In this document: one piece after another, positions 28,465 through 37,186 of the stretch
Numbering within the stretch: the stretch's first letter is position 1
Layout: each line of letters starts with the position of its first letter
Position numbers and translations under genes: made by a program
Origin: Labilibacter marinus
GTDB lineage: Bacteria > Bacteroidota > Bacteroidia > Bacteroidales > Marinilabiliaceae
Direction of reading: 5' to 3'
DNA: 64,000 bases
Assembly: GCF_001659685.2 (NCBI RefSeq)
Contig: NZ_LXYE02000055.1
Coordinates: 1 to 64,000, forward strand
The notes under the pieces: generated by a model
What the model was told of the DNA's origin: nothing
What the model saw: only the letters and a program-made list of their open reading frames with translations
The model's database searches: none

Positions 28465-31035
28465 TTACGCCGAATTTCTACTAGCGTTAATATTTCCGAA
28501 CATCGCTCTAATCACCATTTTTTCGAATACCTCTAAAGGTATTTCTTTATTGCCATTTTGCGATTCTTGAATTTTCATTAATGCATACTGCTGAATCATT
28601 AACAATGGCAGTACAATTCGCTCTCTTAAACGAATACTCATTTGACTTCTTGGATTGTCTGTAAGTAATCCTGATAAGCCAGATACTTTTAACAACATTT
28701 CATTCGTCAATTCATACTCTTCGTAAAGCATCTTCCAAAAGTCACCATACTTTTCATTCTTTTCCAGGTACCTGGTCAATTCAAAGTTGGTTTTACTCAT
28801 ACTTTGCATACTATTAGAAAGCAAAGTTTTAAAGAAAATAGAATCATTGTATAAATCTTTACAAGCTTGCAAGTTTCCTTTTTCCTCTTGTTCCTTTAAT
28901 GCAGAACCAAGACCATAATATCCTGGTACATTTTGTTTCAATTGACTCCAAGCACCCACAAACGGAATCGCTCGTAAATCTTCAAAATTAATTTTACCGC
29001 CACCTCCGCGTTTAGTTGGGCGACTACCAATATTGGCTTTACCGTAATATTTTAAAGTACTTATCTCCTCTAAATAAGGAACAAATAGTTCGTGCTGCTT
29101 TAGCGATAAATATTTTTGATAACTACTTTCAGCCATCTCTTCAATAAAATCATGCTGCTTATCCTGCAACTGATTTTGTGGTTTGCTATATAACTTATTC
29201 GACAATCCAGCCGTTAACAAATAGCCCATATTATGCACTGCAGCTTCTTTAATACCGTAGTGTGAACTAATGGTTTGACCTTGTACAGTCATTTGGATTT
29301 GTCGGCTTTCGATATTTTTACCCATACCTGCATAAAAACGATGCGCATTACCACCTCCACGCGCTGGAGGTCCACCACGACCGTCAAAGAACACTACCTC
29401 AACATCACTTTCTCTAGACTTGATTGTAACGTTTTCTTTAGCTGAGAAAATAGCCCAGTTAGCCATTAAGTATCCTCCATCCTTGGTTCCGTCAGAGAAT
29501 CCTAACATCACCGTTTGACTATCTGCCCTACTTTTAAGGTGCTTACGATAAGTTGGATTAGTATATAAAGTTTGCATGGCTTCTCCAGCTAACTTTAAGT
29601 CATCAATCGTTTCAAAAAGCGGAACAATATCTACGGTAAGCTCATCGTAACCCCAACCACAAATTCGAAACATGGCTAAAACTCTTGCCACATCAATTGG
29701 TCCGCGGCAGTTACTGATGATATAACGATGCGCTCCACGCTCTCCGTTTACACGCTGAATATCCTTAATAACACCAAACGAAGCTACGGTATCTTTTACA
29801 ATATCATCCTCAAAGATATTAGGATCGGCAACACCACGCACATTCATTAACAACTGAATTTGCTCAGCCTCATCCATATCAAACAAGTTAGCTGGCAATA
29901 GTTCAGGGTAAGCTTCCATTACCGCCTTAAGCGCTTTGGCAATTATTCTACTATCCTGACGAATATCAATACTCGCCATATAAAATCCAAACAATTGGAC
30001 TTTACGCTTCAGCGACTGTATCTTTTCAAGATATAAACCTTGATGTTGCTCAACAATTAAAGTCTCTATTTCTGTAATGCGATTTAATAAATCGTCTAAT
30101 TTCACATTTGAACTTCCTGAAGCATTACTTAATTCTGCCTTAAAAAGATCTTCTATTTCAACCACTCTATCATGAACCCCTGCAAAAGTTACTCTCCGCT
30201 TAAGCTCTCTAACGTCATTATAGTAACAATTAGTAACCGTATTACGCAGTCTGGCCGCCACTTCTTTGGTGGTATCTACTGTTACAAATGGGTTACCATC
30301 TCTATCGCCACCAGGCCAAAATCCTAATGAGATAAATTGGTTATTCTGCTCTAAAGCTTCCTTGTAATCTTCCGCCGTTTTATCTAACAGCTGACCAATA
30401 GCAGGATAAAAAGTATCCTTTAAATAAAAGGTCAAACGATTAGCCTCATCCAACGGAGTTGGTTTAATTTTTTGAAAGAAAGGCGTTTTACCTAACTGCT
30501 GTAATAAATCTCTAACCTCAGCCACTTCACCTGTTTTAATGGCTTGCATCAAATCAGTAATAATGGCTAATACCTGAGAAGGGTAAAACTGCGTAGGGTG
30601 AGCAGTCAACACCACTCGCACACCAAACTCTTTAACTACCTCAGCCATCTTATCCTTCAGGTTATCCTTTTTTACCCTGTCACTAATTGAAGCATAGGAA
30701 TTTTCACCTTTAATGCGATGAATTTTATTATAAGCAGCATCCTCTAATGCATCAATCAAAACAATTTGACGCTCGATATATTGAATGACCTTAAAAAGAA
30801 AATCATTTTGATCTTCTTCAGAAAGCTCTGATTTATGATTAGAGAAGAAGTTTTGTAAAATTGAAACTGGGTCTTCCCCATTATCAAGTCCATTGGTACA
30901 TGCCTTGTACAGTAAAGGAATTAAATTCCCTGCTTTTTCAACCGCTTCTAATTGTAGCGATAAAAAGAGACTATTATAAAGCTGATACTTCAGCTCTATT
31001 TCTTCTTCGTAAGATTTTACAATTTGACTATTCAT
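28465..31035 (-). CDS. ppc: Phosphoenolpyruvate carboxylase
   Basis: Adds bicarbonate to phosphoenolpyruvate to give oxaloacetate, refilling the TCA cycle. The 856-residue protein is at the short end of the family (about 850-950). It carries VVLTAHPTQF with catalytic His146, the glycine-rich motifs GFWPGGDRDGNPFV and FFDGRGGPPARGGGNAHR, MLGFSDGTKDGGYL, and RPTKRGGGG. The C-terminus reads NASRNSA in place of the usual QNTG/RNTG end; this may be normal for the Bacteroidota branch. It is a single gene, separated from glnS by a weak hairpin. Confidence 0.95.
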   Translation of the reverse strand: MNSQIVKSYEEEIELKYQLYNSLFLSLQLEAVEKAGNLIPLLYKACTNGLDNGEDPVSILQNFFSNHKSELSEEDQNDFLFKVIQYIERQIVLIDALEDAAYNKIHRIKGENSYASISDRVKKDNLKDKMAEVVKEFGVRVVLTAHPTQFYPSQVLAIITDLMQAIKTGEVAEVRDLLQQLGKTPFFQKIKPTPLDEANRLTFYLKDTFYPAIGQLLDKTAEDYKEALEQNNQFISLGFWPGGDRDGNPFVTVDTTKEVAARLRNTVTNCYYNDVRELKRRVTFAGVHDRVVEIEDLFKAELSNASGSSNVKLDDLLNRITEIETLIVEQHQGLYLEKIQSLKRKVQLFGFYMASIDIRQDSRIIAKALKAVMEAYPELLPANLFDMDEAEQIQLLMNVRGVADPNIFEDDIVKDTVASFGVIKDIQRVNGERGAHRYIISNCRGPIDVARVLAMFRICGWGYDELTVDIVPLFETIDDLKLAGEAMQTLYTNPTYRKHLKSRADSQTVMLGFSDGTKDGGYLMANWAIFSAKENVTIKSRESDVEVVFFDGRGGPPARGGGNAHRFYAGMGKNIESRQIQMTVQGQTISSHYGIKEAAVHNMGYLLTAGLSNKLYSKPQNQLQDKQHDFIEEMAESSYQKYLSLKQHELFVPYLEEISTLKYYGKANIGSRPTKRGGGGKINFEDLRAIPFVGAWSQLKQNVPGYYGLGSALKEQEEKGNLQACKDLYNDSIFFKTLLSNSMQSMSKTNFELTRYLEKNEKYGDFWKMLYEEYELTNEMLLKVSGLSGLLTDNPRSQMSIRLRERIVLPLLMIQQYALMKIQESQNGNKEIPLEVFEKMVIRAMFGNINASRNSA

Positions 31036-31091
31036 AATTTTTTGAACATTATAATAAATGGTAGTTTATGGTTTTAACAATGTTATAAAAC

Positions 31092-31119
31092 AAAAGGGTA
31101 CCGATTAAAGCACCCTTTT
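31092..31119 (-). terminator. Likely terminator of glnS
   Basis: An 8-bp perfect stem (AAAAGGGT at 31092-31099 with 31112-31119), a 12-nt loop, and a T-rich stretch after it on the minus strand. Confidence 0.55.
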
Positions 31120-31141
31120 AAAATATACACTTAAGGTACTA

Positions 31142-32851
31142 TTATTTCTTCTTTGACCAACTGTCTTTTAATGCAACAGTCCTGTTAAAAATAAGTTTAT
31201 CACTGCTTGAATCTTTATCTACACAAAAATATCCGATTCTTTGAAACTGAAACTTATCTAATGCCTTGGCATCCTTTAATGAAGGTTCCACCTTCGCACG
31301 AACCACCTGCAATGAATCTGGGTTAATAAAGTCTAAATGATCAGCATCCTTTTGAGCTGCTGGTGCTTCGTGATTATATAATCTATCATACAATTTTACC
31401 TCAGCATCTACAGCATGTTTAGCCGAAACCCAGTGAATTACCCCTTTAATTTTGCGCGTAACAGTCGTGGCTCCACTCTTTGTTTCAGGATCGTAGGTGG
31501 CATATATTTCCTCAATAACACCTTCTTCATTCTTTTTTATACCAGTACAAGTAATAGCGTATGCACCTTTCAAGCGCAATTCCTTACCTACGGTTAAACG
31601 AAAGAATTTTTTAGGTGCATCTTCCATAAAATCATCTCTTTCAATATACACTTCACGAGAAAATGGAAGTTTTCTAGAACCCATAGATTCATCTTCTGGG
31701 TTATTGATTAATTCAACCCACTCTTCCTGATCTTCAGGATAATTGGTAATGATTAACTTTAATGGATCAATCACCGCATTTACGCGCGCTACTTTTTTAT
31801 TCAAGTCCTCACGAATACAACTCTCTAATAAAGCTACATCAGTAATACTATCGCGATTAGTTACCCCTACTTTATCCGCAAAATTACGAATTGACTCGGG
31901 TGTATATCCTCTTCGACGCAAGCCTGAAACAGTTGGCATACGCGGATCGTCCCATCCTTCTACAATATCTTTTTGAACCAGCTCCAGTAACTTTCGCTTA
32001 CTCATTACTGTGTAATTTAAATTCAATCGTGCAAACTCAATCTGGCGAGGCCTTACCTTCGCTTTCCAATTTTCATCAGCTTCCCTAATTTGATCCAGAA
32101 ACCAATCATATAATGGTCGGTGCACTTTAAACTCAAGCGTACAGATAGAGTGGGTAATTCCTTCGATAAAATCCTCTTGCCCGTGAGCAAAATCATAAAT
32201 AGGATAAATACACCATTTATCACCCGTACGATGATGCGCTTGATGAATTATTCGGTACATATACGGATCGCGCAAATGCATATTTGGCGACGACATATCA
32301 ATTTTTGCACGCAACACCTTGGCTCCAGTTGGAAATTCACCAGCCTTCATTCTTTCAAACAAATCCAGATTTTCCTCTACGGAACGATTTCTGAAAGGAC
32401 TTTCGGTTCCAGGCTCTGTCGGTGTTCCTTTTTGCTTGGCTATTTCATCCGCATTTTGATCATCAACATAGGCTTTTCCTGCCTTTATAAGCAATAAAGC
32501 CCATGCATAAAATTGATCGAAATAATCCGAAGCAAACTTCACTTCTTTCTCCCAATTAAAGCCCAACCACTTCACATCTTCCTGAATACTATCTACATAT
32601 TCCACATCCTCTTTAACAGGATTGGTATCATCAAATCTTAAATTACATCCACCACCATACTTCTGTGCAAGACTAAAGTTTAAACAAATAGACTTTGCAT
32701 GCCCAATATGTAAATATCCATTAGGTTCTGGTGGAAAGCGTGTTAATACAGCTCCGCCATTCTTATTCTCTTCTAAATCCTTATCTATTTCCAGATGAAT
32801 AAAATTCGATTTTACTTCTTCTGAATGATTATCATTACTGTCTTTGTTCAT
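31142..32851 (-). CDS. glnS: Glutaminyl-tRNA synthetase
   Basis: Charges tRNA-Gln with glutamine directly. The 569-residue class I enzyme shows the HIGH motif in [20 protein letters not shown] and the KMSKS variant VMSKRKL. It also has GlnRS-specific segments such as [20 protein letters not shown] and [15 protein letters not shown]. The C-terminal half forms the two anticodon-binding beta barrels. With GlnRS present, the GluRS encoded at 57310-58833 is expected to be of the discriminating kind (inference). Confidence 0.97.
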   Translation of the reverse strand: MNKDSNDNHSEEVKSNFIHLEIDKDLEENKNGGAVLTRFPPEPNGYLHIGHAKSICLNFSLAQKYGGGCNLRFDDTNPVKEDVEYVDSIQEDVKWLGFNWEKEVKFASDYFDQFYAWALLLIKAGKAYVDDQNADEIAKQKGTPTEPGTESPFRNRSVEENLDLFERMKAGEFPTGAKVLRAKIDMSSPNMHLRDPYMYRIIHQAHHRTGDKWCIYPIYDFAHGQEDFIEGITHSICTLEFKVHRPLYDWFLDQIREADENWKAKVRPRQIEFARLNLNYTVMSKRKLLELVQKDIVEGWDDPRMPTVSGLRRRGYTPESIRNFADKVGVTNRDSITDVALLESCIREDLNKKVARVNAVIDPLKLIITNYPEDQEEWVELINNPEDESMGSRKLPFSREVYIERDDFMEDAPKKFFRLTVGKELRLKGAYAITCTGIKKNEEGVIEEIYATYDPETKSGATTVTRKIKGVIHWVSAKHAVDAEVKLYDRLYNHEAPAAQKDADHLDFINPDSLQVVRAKVEPSLKDAKALDKFQFQRIGYFCVDKDSSSDKLIFNRTVALKDSWSKKK

Positions 32852-33015
32852 TGGTATGTGCTATATATCGATGATTCCTTTATAATTTTTCCTGCAAACA
32901 TTAAAAATGTTCGATTAATAACCCACAAAAATAAAGCTTTTAATATAATAGGCGATTATTTATTATTAATAGTTGTAAAAAAGATGAATATAATACCAAA
33001 CAAAAACTTTTGTCT

Positions 33016-33050
33016 TTTGTCTTTTATAAAATGTGCATTTTATAAATTTG
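33016..33050 (+). promoter_or_regulatory. Promoter of folB
   Basis: TTTG at 33016-33019, a 23-bp spacer and TAAATTTG at 33043-33050. Both elements match the Bacteroidota consensus and lie 36 bp before the folB start. Confidence 0.7.
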
Positions 33051-33086
33051 CCACAACAATATCACATTAGGAAAGTTAAATAACTT

Positions 33087-33443
33087 ATGCAAAAAGGTAT
33101 AATAGAATTAGAGGAGATGGAGTTTTACGCTTACCACGGATGTTTTAAAGAAGAACAAGTGGTTGGTAATCGTTTTATCGTAAACATTTCTATACAGGTA
33201 GATGTTAATGTACCGAGCAAATCAGACAATATTCAAGATGCTTTAAATTATGTTAGTGTCTATGAAATAACCAAACAAGAAATTCAGCAGAAATCGCATT
33301 TGGTAGAACATCTTACCGAGCGAATTTTAAATGCAATTCATGCAAAATTTGATTATGTAGATTGGGTTAAAGTGAAAGTTTCTAAAATGAATCCACCTAT
33401 GGGCGGACAAATGAAAGCGGTGAGCGTAACCATGCAACGTTAA
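33087..33443 (+). CDS. folB: Dihydroneopterin aldolase
   Basis: Folate pathway enzyme that cleaves 7,8-dihydroneopterin to 6-hydroxymethyl-dihydropterin and glycolaldehyde. The 118-residue protein starts with the family opening ELEEMEFYAYHGCFKEEQ. Glu22 and Lys100 fall at the positions of the catalytic Glu22 and Lys100 of the Staphylococcus aureus enzyme. VEHLTERILNAI and VKVSKMNPPMGG are further family segments. It is transcribed alone from a clear promoter; folK and folP are not adjacent. Confidence 0.93.
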   Translation: MQKGIIELEEMEFYAYHGCFKEEQVVGNRFIVNISIQVDVNVPSKSDNIQDALNYVSVYEITKQEIQQKSHLVEHLTERILNAIHAKFDYVDWVKVKVSKMNPPMGGQMKAVSVTMQR

Positions 33444-33518
33444 TTAACATTTAAGTAACGCCCTGATAAAACAACAGTTACAATAGGTAAAGTTAAAAAT
33501 TAAGCCAAAATTCAATTT

Positions 33519-33526
33519 TATATTTG
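33519..33526 (+). promoter_or_regulatory. -7 element upstream of tRNA-Cys
   Basis: TATATTTG, a full TAnnTTTG match, 45 bp before the tRNA. No good -33 element was found. Confidence 0.4.
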
Positions 33527-33571
33527 CAGGGAATTAATTTAATCACTTATTTTGCAAGCCGAATAGGAAAC

Positions 33572-33643
33572 GGTTCCTTGGCCGAGTGGCTTAGGCACTG
33601 GTCTGCAAAACCAGTTACGGCGGTTCGAATCCGCCAGGAACCT
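33572..33643 (+). tRNA. tRNA-Cys (anticodon GCA)
   Basis: A 72-nt cloverleaf. The acceptor stem GGTTCCT pairs with AGGAACC. The anticodon arm CTGGT-CTGCAAA-ACCAG carries anticodon GCA, and the T arm is GGCGG-TTCGAAT-CCGCC. The discriminator base is T, as required for cysteine tRNA. CCA is not encoded. Confidence 0.97.
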
Positions 33644-33648
33644 CTCAA

Positions 33649-33681
33649 AAACGCTCGCTTTTGGTTATAAAGTGAGCGTTT
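33649..33681 (+). terminator. Terminator after tRNA-Cys
   Basis: A 13-bp stem with one G-T wobble (AAACGCTCGCTTT at 33649-33661 with 33669-33681) and a 7-nt loop, starting 6 bp after the tRNA. The T run after it is short. Confidence 0.65.
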
Positions 33682-33799
33682 CTGGTATTATACAGGGACA
33701 TAGTTAATTAAAAGCTTTCCCTGACCAACCACCTCATCCTATATAAAGCCAAGAAAGACAATATTTTACATACGTATCAAATTAATTAAGTGACAAGAG

Positions 33800-33994
33800 A
33801 TGGACGCTAGAGAAAGAAAAAACATCAAGAAGGGAACTAAAGTGGCGATTCTTCAAAAGCAGGATGAACGTTCTGGACATTTAACACATGGTGTTGTTCA
33901 GGATATTATTGATGAAGTGGGTTTCCACATGAAAGGAATTGAGTGTAAACTAAAGACTGGACAAACAGGCAGAGTAAAGCTAATTAAGCTTTAA
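33800..33994 (+). CDS. YwbE family protein
   Basis: A 64-residue protein matching the small YwbE/DUF2196 family along its length (RKNIKKGTKVAILQKQDE, RSGHLTHGVVQDII, GIECKLKTGQTGRVKLI). The predicted fold is a small basic beta barrel. The molecular role of the family is not established; the basic surface would allow nucleic-acid binding (inference). It is transcribed alone and ends 12 bp before a 54-bp palindrome. Confidence 0.88.
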   Translation: MDARERKNIKKGTKVAILQKQDERSGHLTHGVVQDIIDEVGFHMKGIECKLKTGQTGRVKLIKL

Positions 33995-34006
33995 CAGACA
34001 CTTTAG

Positions 34007-34060
34007 TTACAAACAAAAACTCCCGATTTTCAATTGAAAATCGGGAGTTTTTGTTTGTAA
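34007..34060. terminator. 54-bp perfect palindrome acting as bidirectional terminator
   Basis: The two 27-bp halves are exact complements. The centre is CAATTG at 34031-34036, the core CTCCCGATTTTC is at 34020-34031, and outer A and T runs give an intrinsic terminator in both directions. It lies between convergent ywbE and the GH16 gene. Confidence 0.85.
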
Positions 34061-34106
34061 TCTGTTATCTAAATCAAGAAGCAATAATGATCCTTTTAGA
34101 GAATTA

Positions 34107-35963
34107 TTATTTAACAACTAGTTTCAACGGTTTATTATTCCCTACTTTTACTAAATACACACCAGCATTCAGGCTAGAAATATCCATAACGTAATCTGAA
34201 TTTGTGGGTACTTGCTCCATCAGTATACGCTTACCACATATGCTTAAAATATCAACTAATATATAACTATGTTGAACATCTGTAATTTTAATATTTACAA
34301 CATCACTAGCAGGGTTAGGGTGAATAATACAATTTCTGACATAACTTTCAGAATCAAGATTTGTTGCCACAGATGCTGACTTCATTTCAGAAACTCGCTC
34401 TAAGGTAAACTTATCCATGTTCCAAGTCCAATTAGTAGAACCTGCGGTTAATTTAATCAAATGATTTCCTGCAGAAAAGTTGGCTGTTTTACTAGCTTTA
34501 AGTGCCTGGTAATTATCCCAACTACCATTATTAGGAACGGTAGTTGTGTTAAAATAAGTACCGCTAACACTAAAGTCAATTGTTGATCCTGTTATAGGCG
34601 ATGATGTGTAGTAAGTAATTTCATATGCACCATCTTCAGGTATGGAAACAAGATATTCCACCCAATCACCTTTATTCACATAGTTAATTTTTGTTCCTGC
34701 ATTATTTACTCCATAGTTTACATATCCATCATTAAAAGTTCCATCTGTATCAGAAAAACTCTCTGCTTCAATGGTAATAGTTGAGCCTACCCCTGTATTG
34801 CTCGAATCAACAGGTTTATATACTCGCACCCAGTCTACTAACATTTTATTTTTAGACGCATCTGCCAAATCAGCAGCCGATGGTGTTGAACCAGTTAACC
34901 AACTCTGCGACTCCATATTAATGATAATATCAAGATCCTTAGTAAATCCCCGTGCTTCATTTGTTATTCCATTATTGTCTAAATCGTTATCATCACTTCC
35001 CTGAAACCAACCTGTATCAATTACATTATATCCTTTAGAAGCATTACTTGCATTTTGAAGCGTACTTAAACTATAGGAGCTTGATGTGGTAAAAGTTGCA
35101 ACATCAGAATAGCCATCGTTCCCATTTGTTGGCATACTATAGCCATTACCATCTTTAGTTACAGAATTATAATAAGTATACTCCCAAGTACCATTAATTT
35201 TAGTTGCCATGGCATTATAATACATTACACGAACCAAGTCTCCATCTATATAATACTCAAAATGCTTTGGAGAAATCCAGTACACACCCATACGCATATA
35301 ACGTCGATTACCACCATTCCAGCAATATGGCCCCCAACCGCCAGCATCTGTAATTTTTGAAATTGGATACCAGCTATTTTTATCTCTAGGCTGATAATCG
35401 GTAAATGGGTTACGAACAAAGGAATGATGACTAATATGAGTAAAATTCTTGAACCAACTTACACCACCATAGTTTTCAATAATATCTATTTCTTCCGTAT
35501 CATCAGGACTTAATAGCCAGAAACAAGAAGCTAATGAAATATTAGCAACACTCACTGAAGCCTCTACATAAGCAGGATAAGAAACCTTACTATTTGAAGT
35601 AACACAACCCGAAGCAACTCCATAGCTACCTCCTTTACTATTTTTGGACGTATAAGCTACGGTTATAGCAAGGTTATCTCCATCTACAGAAACCTGAGAA
35701 TTATTCCAATAGGAATAACCTGGACCATCCCATGAATTGTGATAAAAATTATACCATTGATTATTAGGCCCAAAGTTAGATTTATCAGCAAAGCCTCCTG
35801 AATTAAAGGAATTTGTATAACTAAAGTCATCCGACAGATTAGTTTGAAGCTGCCACTCTTTACCGTTTCCGGCATTGGCAGGAATAGAGATATTACTCCA
35901 TTCTTGTGCATTAGAAATTACTGCGATGAAAAGCATCGCTACAGAAAATAAAGTTGTTTTCAT
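34107..35963 (-). CDS. Secreted GH16 beta-agarase-like glycosidase with CBM6 and T9SS tail
   Basis: A 618-residue polysaccharide-degrading enzyme. A signal peptide (1-19) precedes the GH16 domain (about 35-385). The catalytic motif EIDIIE has Glu158 as nucleophile, Asp160 and Glu163 as acid/base. FWLLSPDD before it, MRMGVYWISPKHFEYYIDG and KMLVDWVRVYKP fit the agarase/porphyranase branch better than laminarinases. A CBM6 domain (about 395-530, ITIEAESFSD, KGDWVEYLVSIPEDGAYEIT) binds the glycan. The last 75 residues (IIHPNPASDVVNI to LKLVVK) form a T9SS sorting tail. The likely substrate is agar or porphyran (inference). No SusCD pair is adjacent. Confidence 0.9.
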   Translation of the reverse strand: MKTTLFSVAMLFIAVISNAQEWSNISIPANAGNGKEWQLQTNLSDDFSYTNSFNSGGFADKSNFGPNNQWYNFYHNSWDGPGYSYWNNSQVSVDGDNLAITVAYTSKNSKGGSYGVASGCVTSNSKVSYPAYVEASVSVANISLASCFWLLSPDDTEEIDIIENYGGVSWFKNFTHISHHSFVRNPFTDYQPRDKNSWYPISKITDAGGWGPYCWNGGNRRYMRMGVYWISPKHFEYYIDGDLVRVMYYNAMATKINGTWEYTYYNSVTKDGNGYSMPTNGNDGYSDVATFTTSSSYSLSTLQNASNASKGYNVIDTGWFQGSDDNDLDNNGITNEARGFTKDLDIIINMESQSWLTGSTPSAADLADASKNKMLVDWVRVYKPVDSSNTGVGSTITIEAESFSDTDGTFNDGYVNYGVNNAGTKINYVNKGDWVEYLVSIPEDGAYEITYYTSSPITGSTIDFSVSGTYFNTTTVPNNGSWDNYQALKASKTANFSAGNHLIKLTAGSTNWTWNMDKFTLERVSEMKSASVATNLDSESYVRNCIIHPNPASDVVNIKITDVQHSYILVDILSICGKRILMEQVPTNSDYVMDISSLNAGVYLVKVGNNKPLKLVVK

Positions 35964-36467
35964 AAGATTTAATTTTCACAAGTTTTCCTCAACACTAAGG
36001 GTAACTGTGTTGAGGAAAAATGTTAATTTTTACACTTGTATTATATTCTCGAAACTATTATTAAGATAAATACAGTACAGCTTGTAAAAAACAACTAATG
36101 CAGGGGGAGTATGATAACTATCATTCTGTACGCTAGATTTAATAAGGGGTAGCGTAAGAGATTAGATCGGCGAAATAACATGATAATATTTAATAAAAAC
36201 TCGCCTTATAATCAGATCTGATCAATTTAAAAAGTATACAATTATTTAATAGGGTTTTCAATGTGCGACCTTAATATTTTGCGACAACAATATTAAGATA
36301 TAGAATCAGCACATTGTATTAGGTACAATTTAGATGAAAGGGCTGACCTTTATCCTGATAGAACTATTTTTCTTCTTGATTTTCCCACCAAGAAGAAAAA
36401 ATATCTTAATGCTTAACAATACACCCAGTAATGATGATAAGATTTTAATACATTAACTTTATAATTT
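35964..36467. other. Intergenic region upstream of the GH16 gene
   Basis: 504 bp without an ORF. It holds a 13-bp inverted repeat close to the GH16 start (35983-36019) and a 12-bp perfect inverted repeat TTTTTCTTCTTG (36367-36378 with 36389-36400) of unknown role, possibly a weak terminator for the minus-strand gene ending at 36468. Confidence 0.5.
35983..36019 (-). promoter_or_regulatory. Inverted repeat in the GH16 leader
   Basis: TTTTCCTCAACAC at 35983-35995 and its exact complement at 36007-36019, 11-nt loop, only 19 bp before the start codon. It may be a regulator site or an mRNA leader hairpin. Confidence 0.5.
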
Positions 36468-36905
36468 TTAATCACATTGTGCATTATTTACTTTTTGCGG
36501 ACAATCATTTAAATTTTCTTTTAGCAAAGTCACTATTTTAGGATTCAAAGTTGGGTTTAATCCAACTTTCTCATTCAAATAATCCTTGTCAAAACCTACG
36601 ATTCTTTCATTATCAATAATTAATAAGGGACGACGAATTAAAAGGTGGTCTTTCATCAAAAGCTCAATAGCATCTTGAGCATTATACTTTTGGGGGTTAA
36701 CCTCACCTGACTGAACGGATGGAGCATTTTTATTGAACCAATCCTTTACTGGTAAACCCTCAAAAAAATTAAGTAATTCAATTTGCTTCCAATCATACTG
36801 TACAATATGAATAGAGTTGACCGTATGCCCAGCCATTTCTAGGATTTGTTTTTGCTTAGTATTATTTATACAACCCGTTTTTTCGAAGAATGTAATTGTA
36901 GCCAT
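36468..36905 (-). CDS. ArsC/Spx-family protein, nitrogenase-associated (NifO-like) type
   Basis: A 145-residue thioredoxin-fold protein. ATITFFEKTGCINNTKQKQI at the start, with Cys12 as the only N-terminal cysteine, and RRPLLIIDNERIVGFD, with a cis-proline-type RRPLL, match the ArsC/Spx superfamily. The GCINN-x-KQK form is that of nitrogenase-associated proteins (NifO type) rather than arsenate reductases. Cys139 and Cys144 lie near the C-terminus. The function in a non-diazotroph is unclear; no nif gene is in this window. Confidence 0.78.
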   Translation of the reverse strand: MATITFFEKTGCINNTKQKQILEMAGHTVNSIHIVQYDWKQIELLNFFEGLPVKDWFNKNAPSVQSGEVNPQKYNAQDAIELLMKDHLLIRRPLLIIDNERIVGFDKDYLNEKVGLNPTLNPKIVTLLKENLNDCPQKVNNAQCD

Positions 36906-37082
36906 TTAATATGAATTTTAGTTTTTAAAAGCATATCAAATTTAGTTCCTGAAATACAATTACACTCTATATCTGCCAATTACAAACACAAACACCTGAC
37001 AGTTCCTTACATTTTTGTAGACATTAATATAAAATGAAACCGAAAAGTCTAAATTATTTCAATAACAATTACCACATCTTCT

Positions 37083-37113
37083 TTAGCAAAAAGAATCGTG
37101 TACTTTTTGCTAA
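37083..37113. promoter_or_regulatory. Inverted repeat upstream of the HTH regulator
   Basis: TTAGCAAAAAG (37083-37093) and its exact complement (37103-37113) flank a 9-nt centre, in the divergent region between the NifO-like and HTH genes. It is a candidate operator for autoregulation. TAACTTTA at 37175-37182 is a near -7 match. Confidence 0.4.
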
Positions 37114-37186
37114 CTTCTTATTGTTTTATTTCATATGATAACACGATTACATTGAAATTGCCTATAAATAGCCGTAACTTTAATGT

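Noticed and set aside
36367-36400. 12-bp inverted repeat as an intrinsic terminator
   Set aside because: The stem is almost all A/T with few G-C pairs and a long loop, too weak for a firm terminator call.
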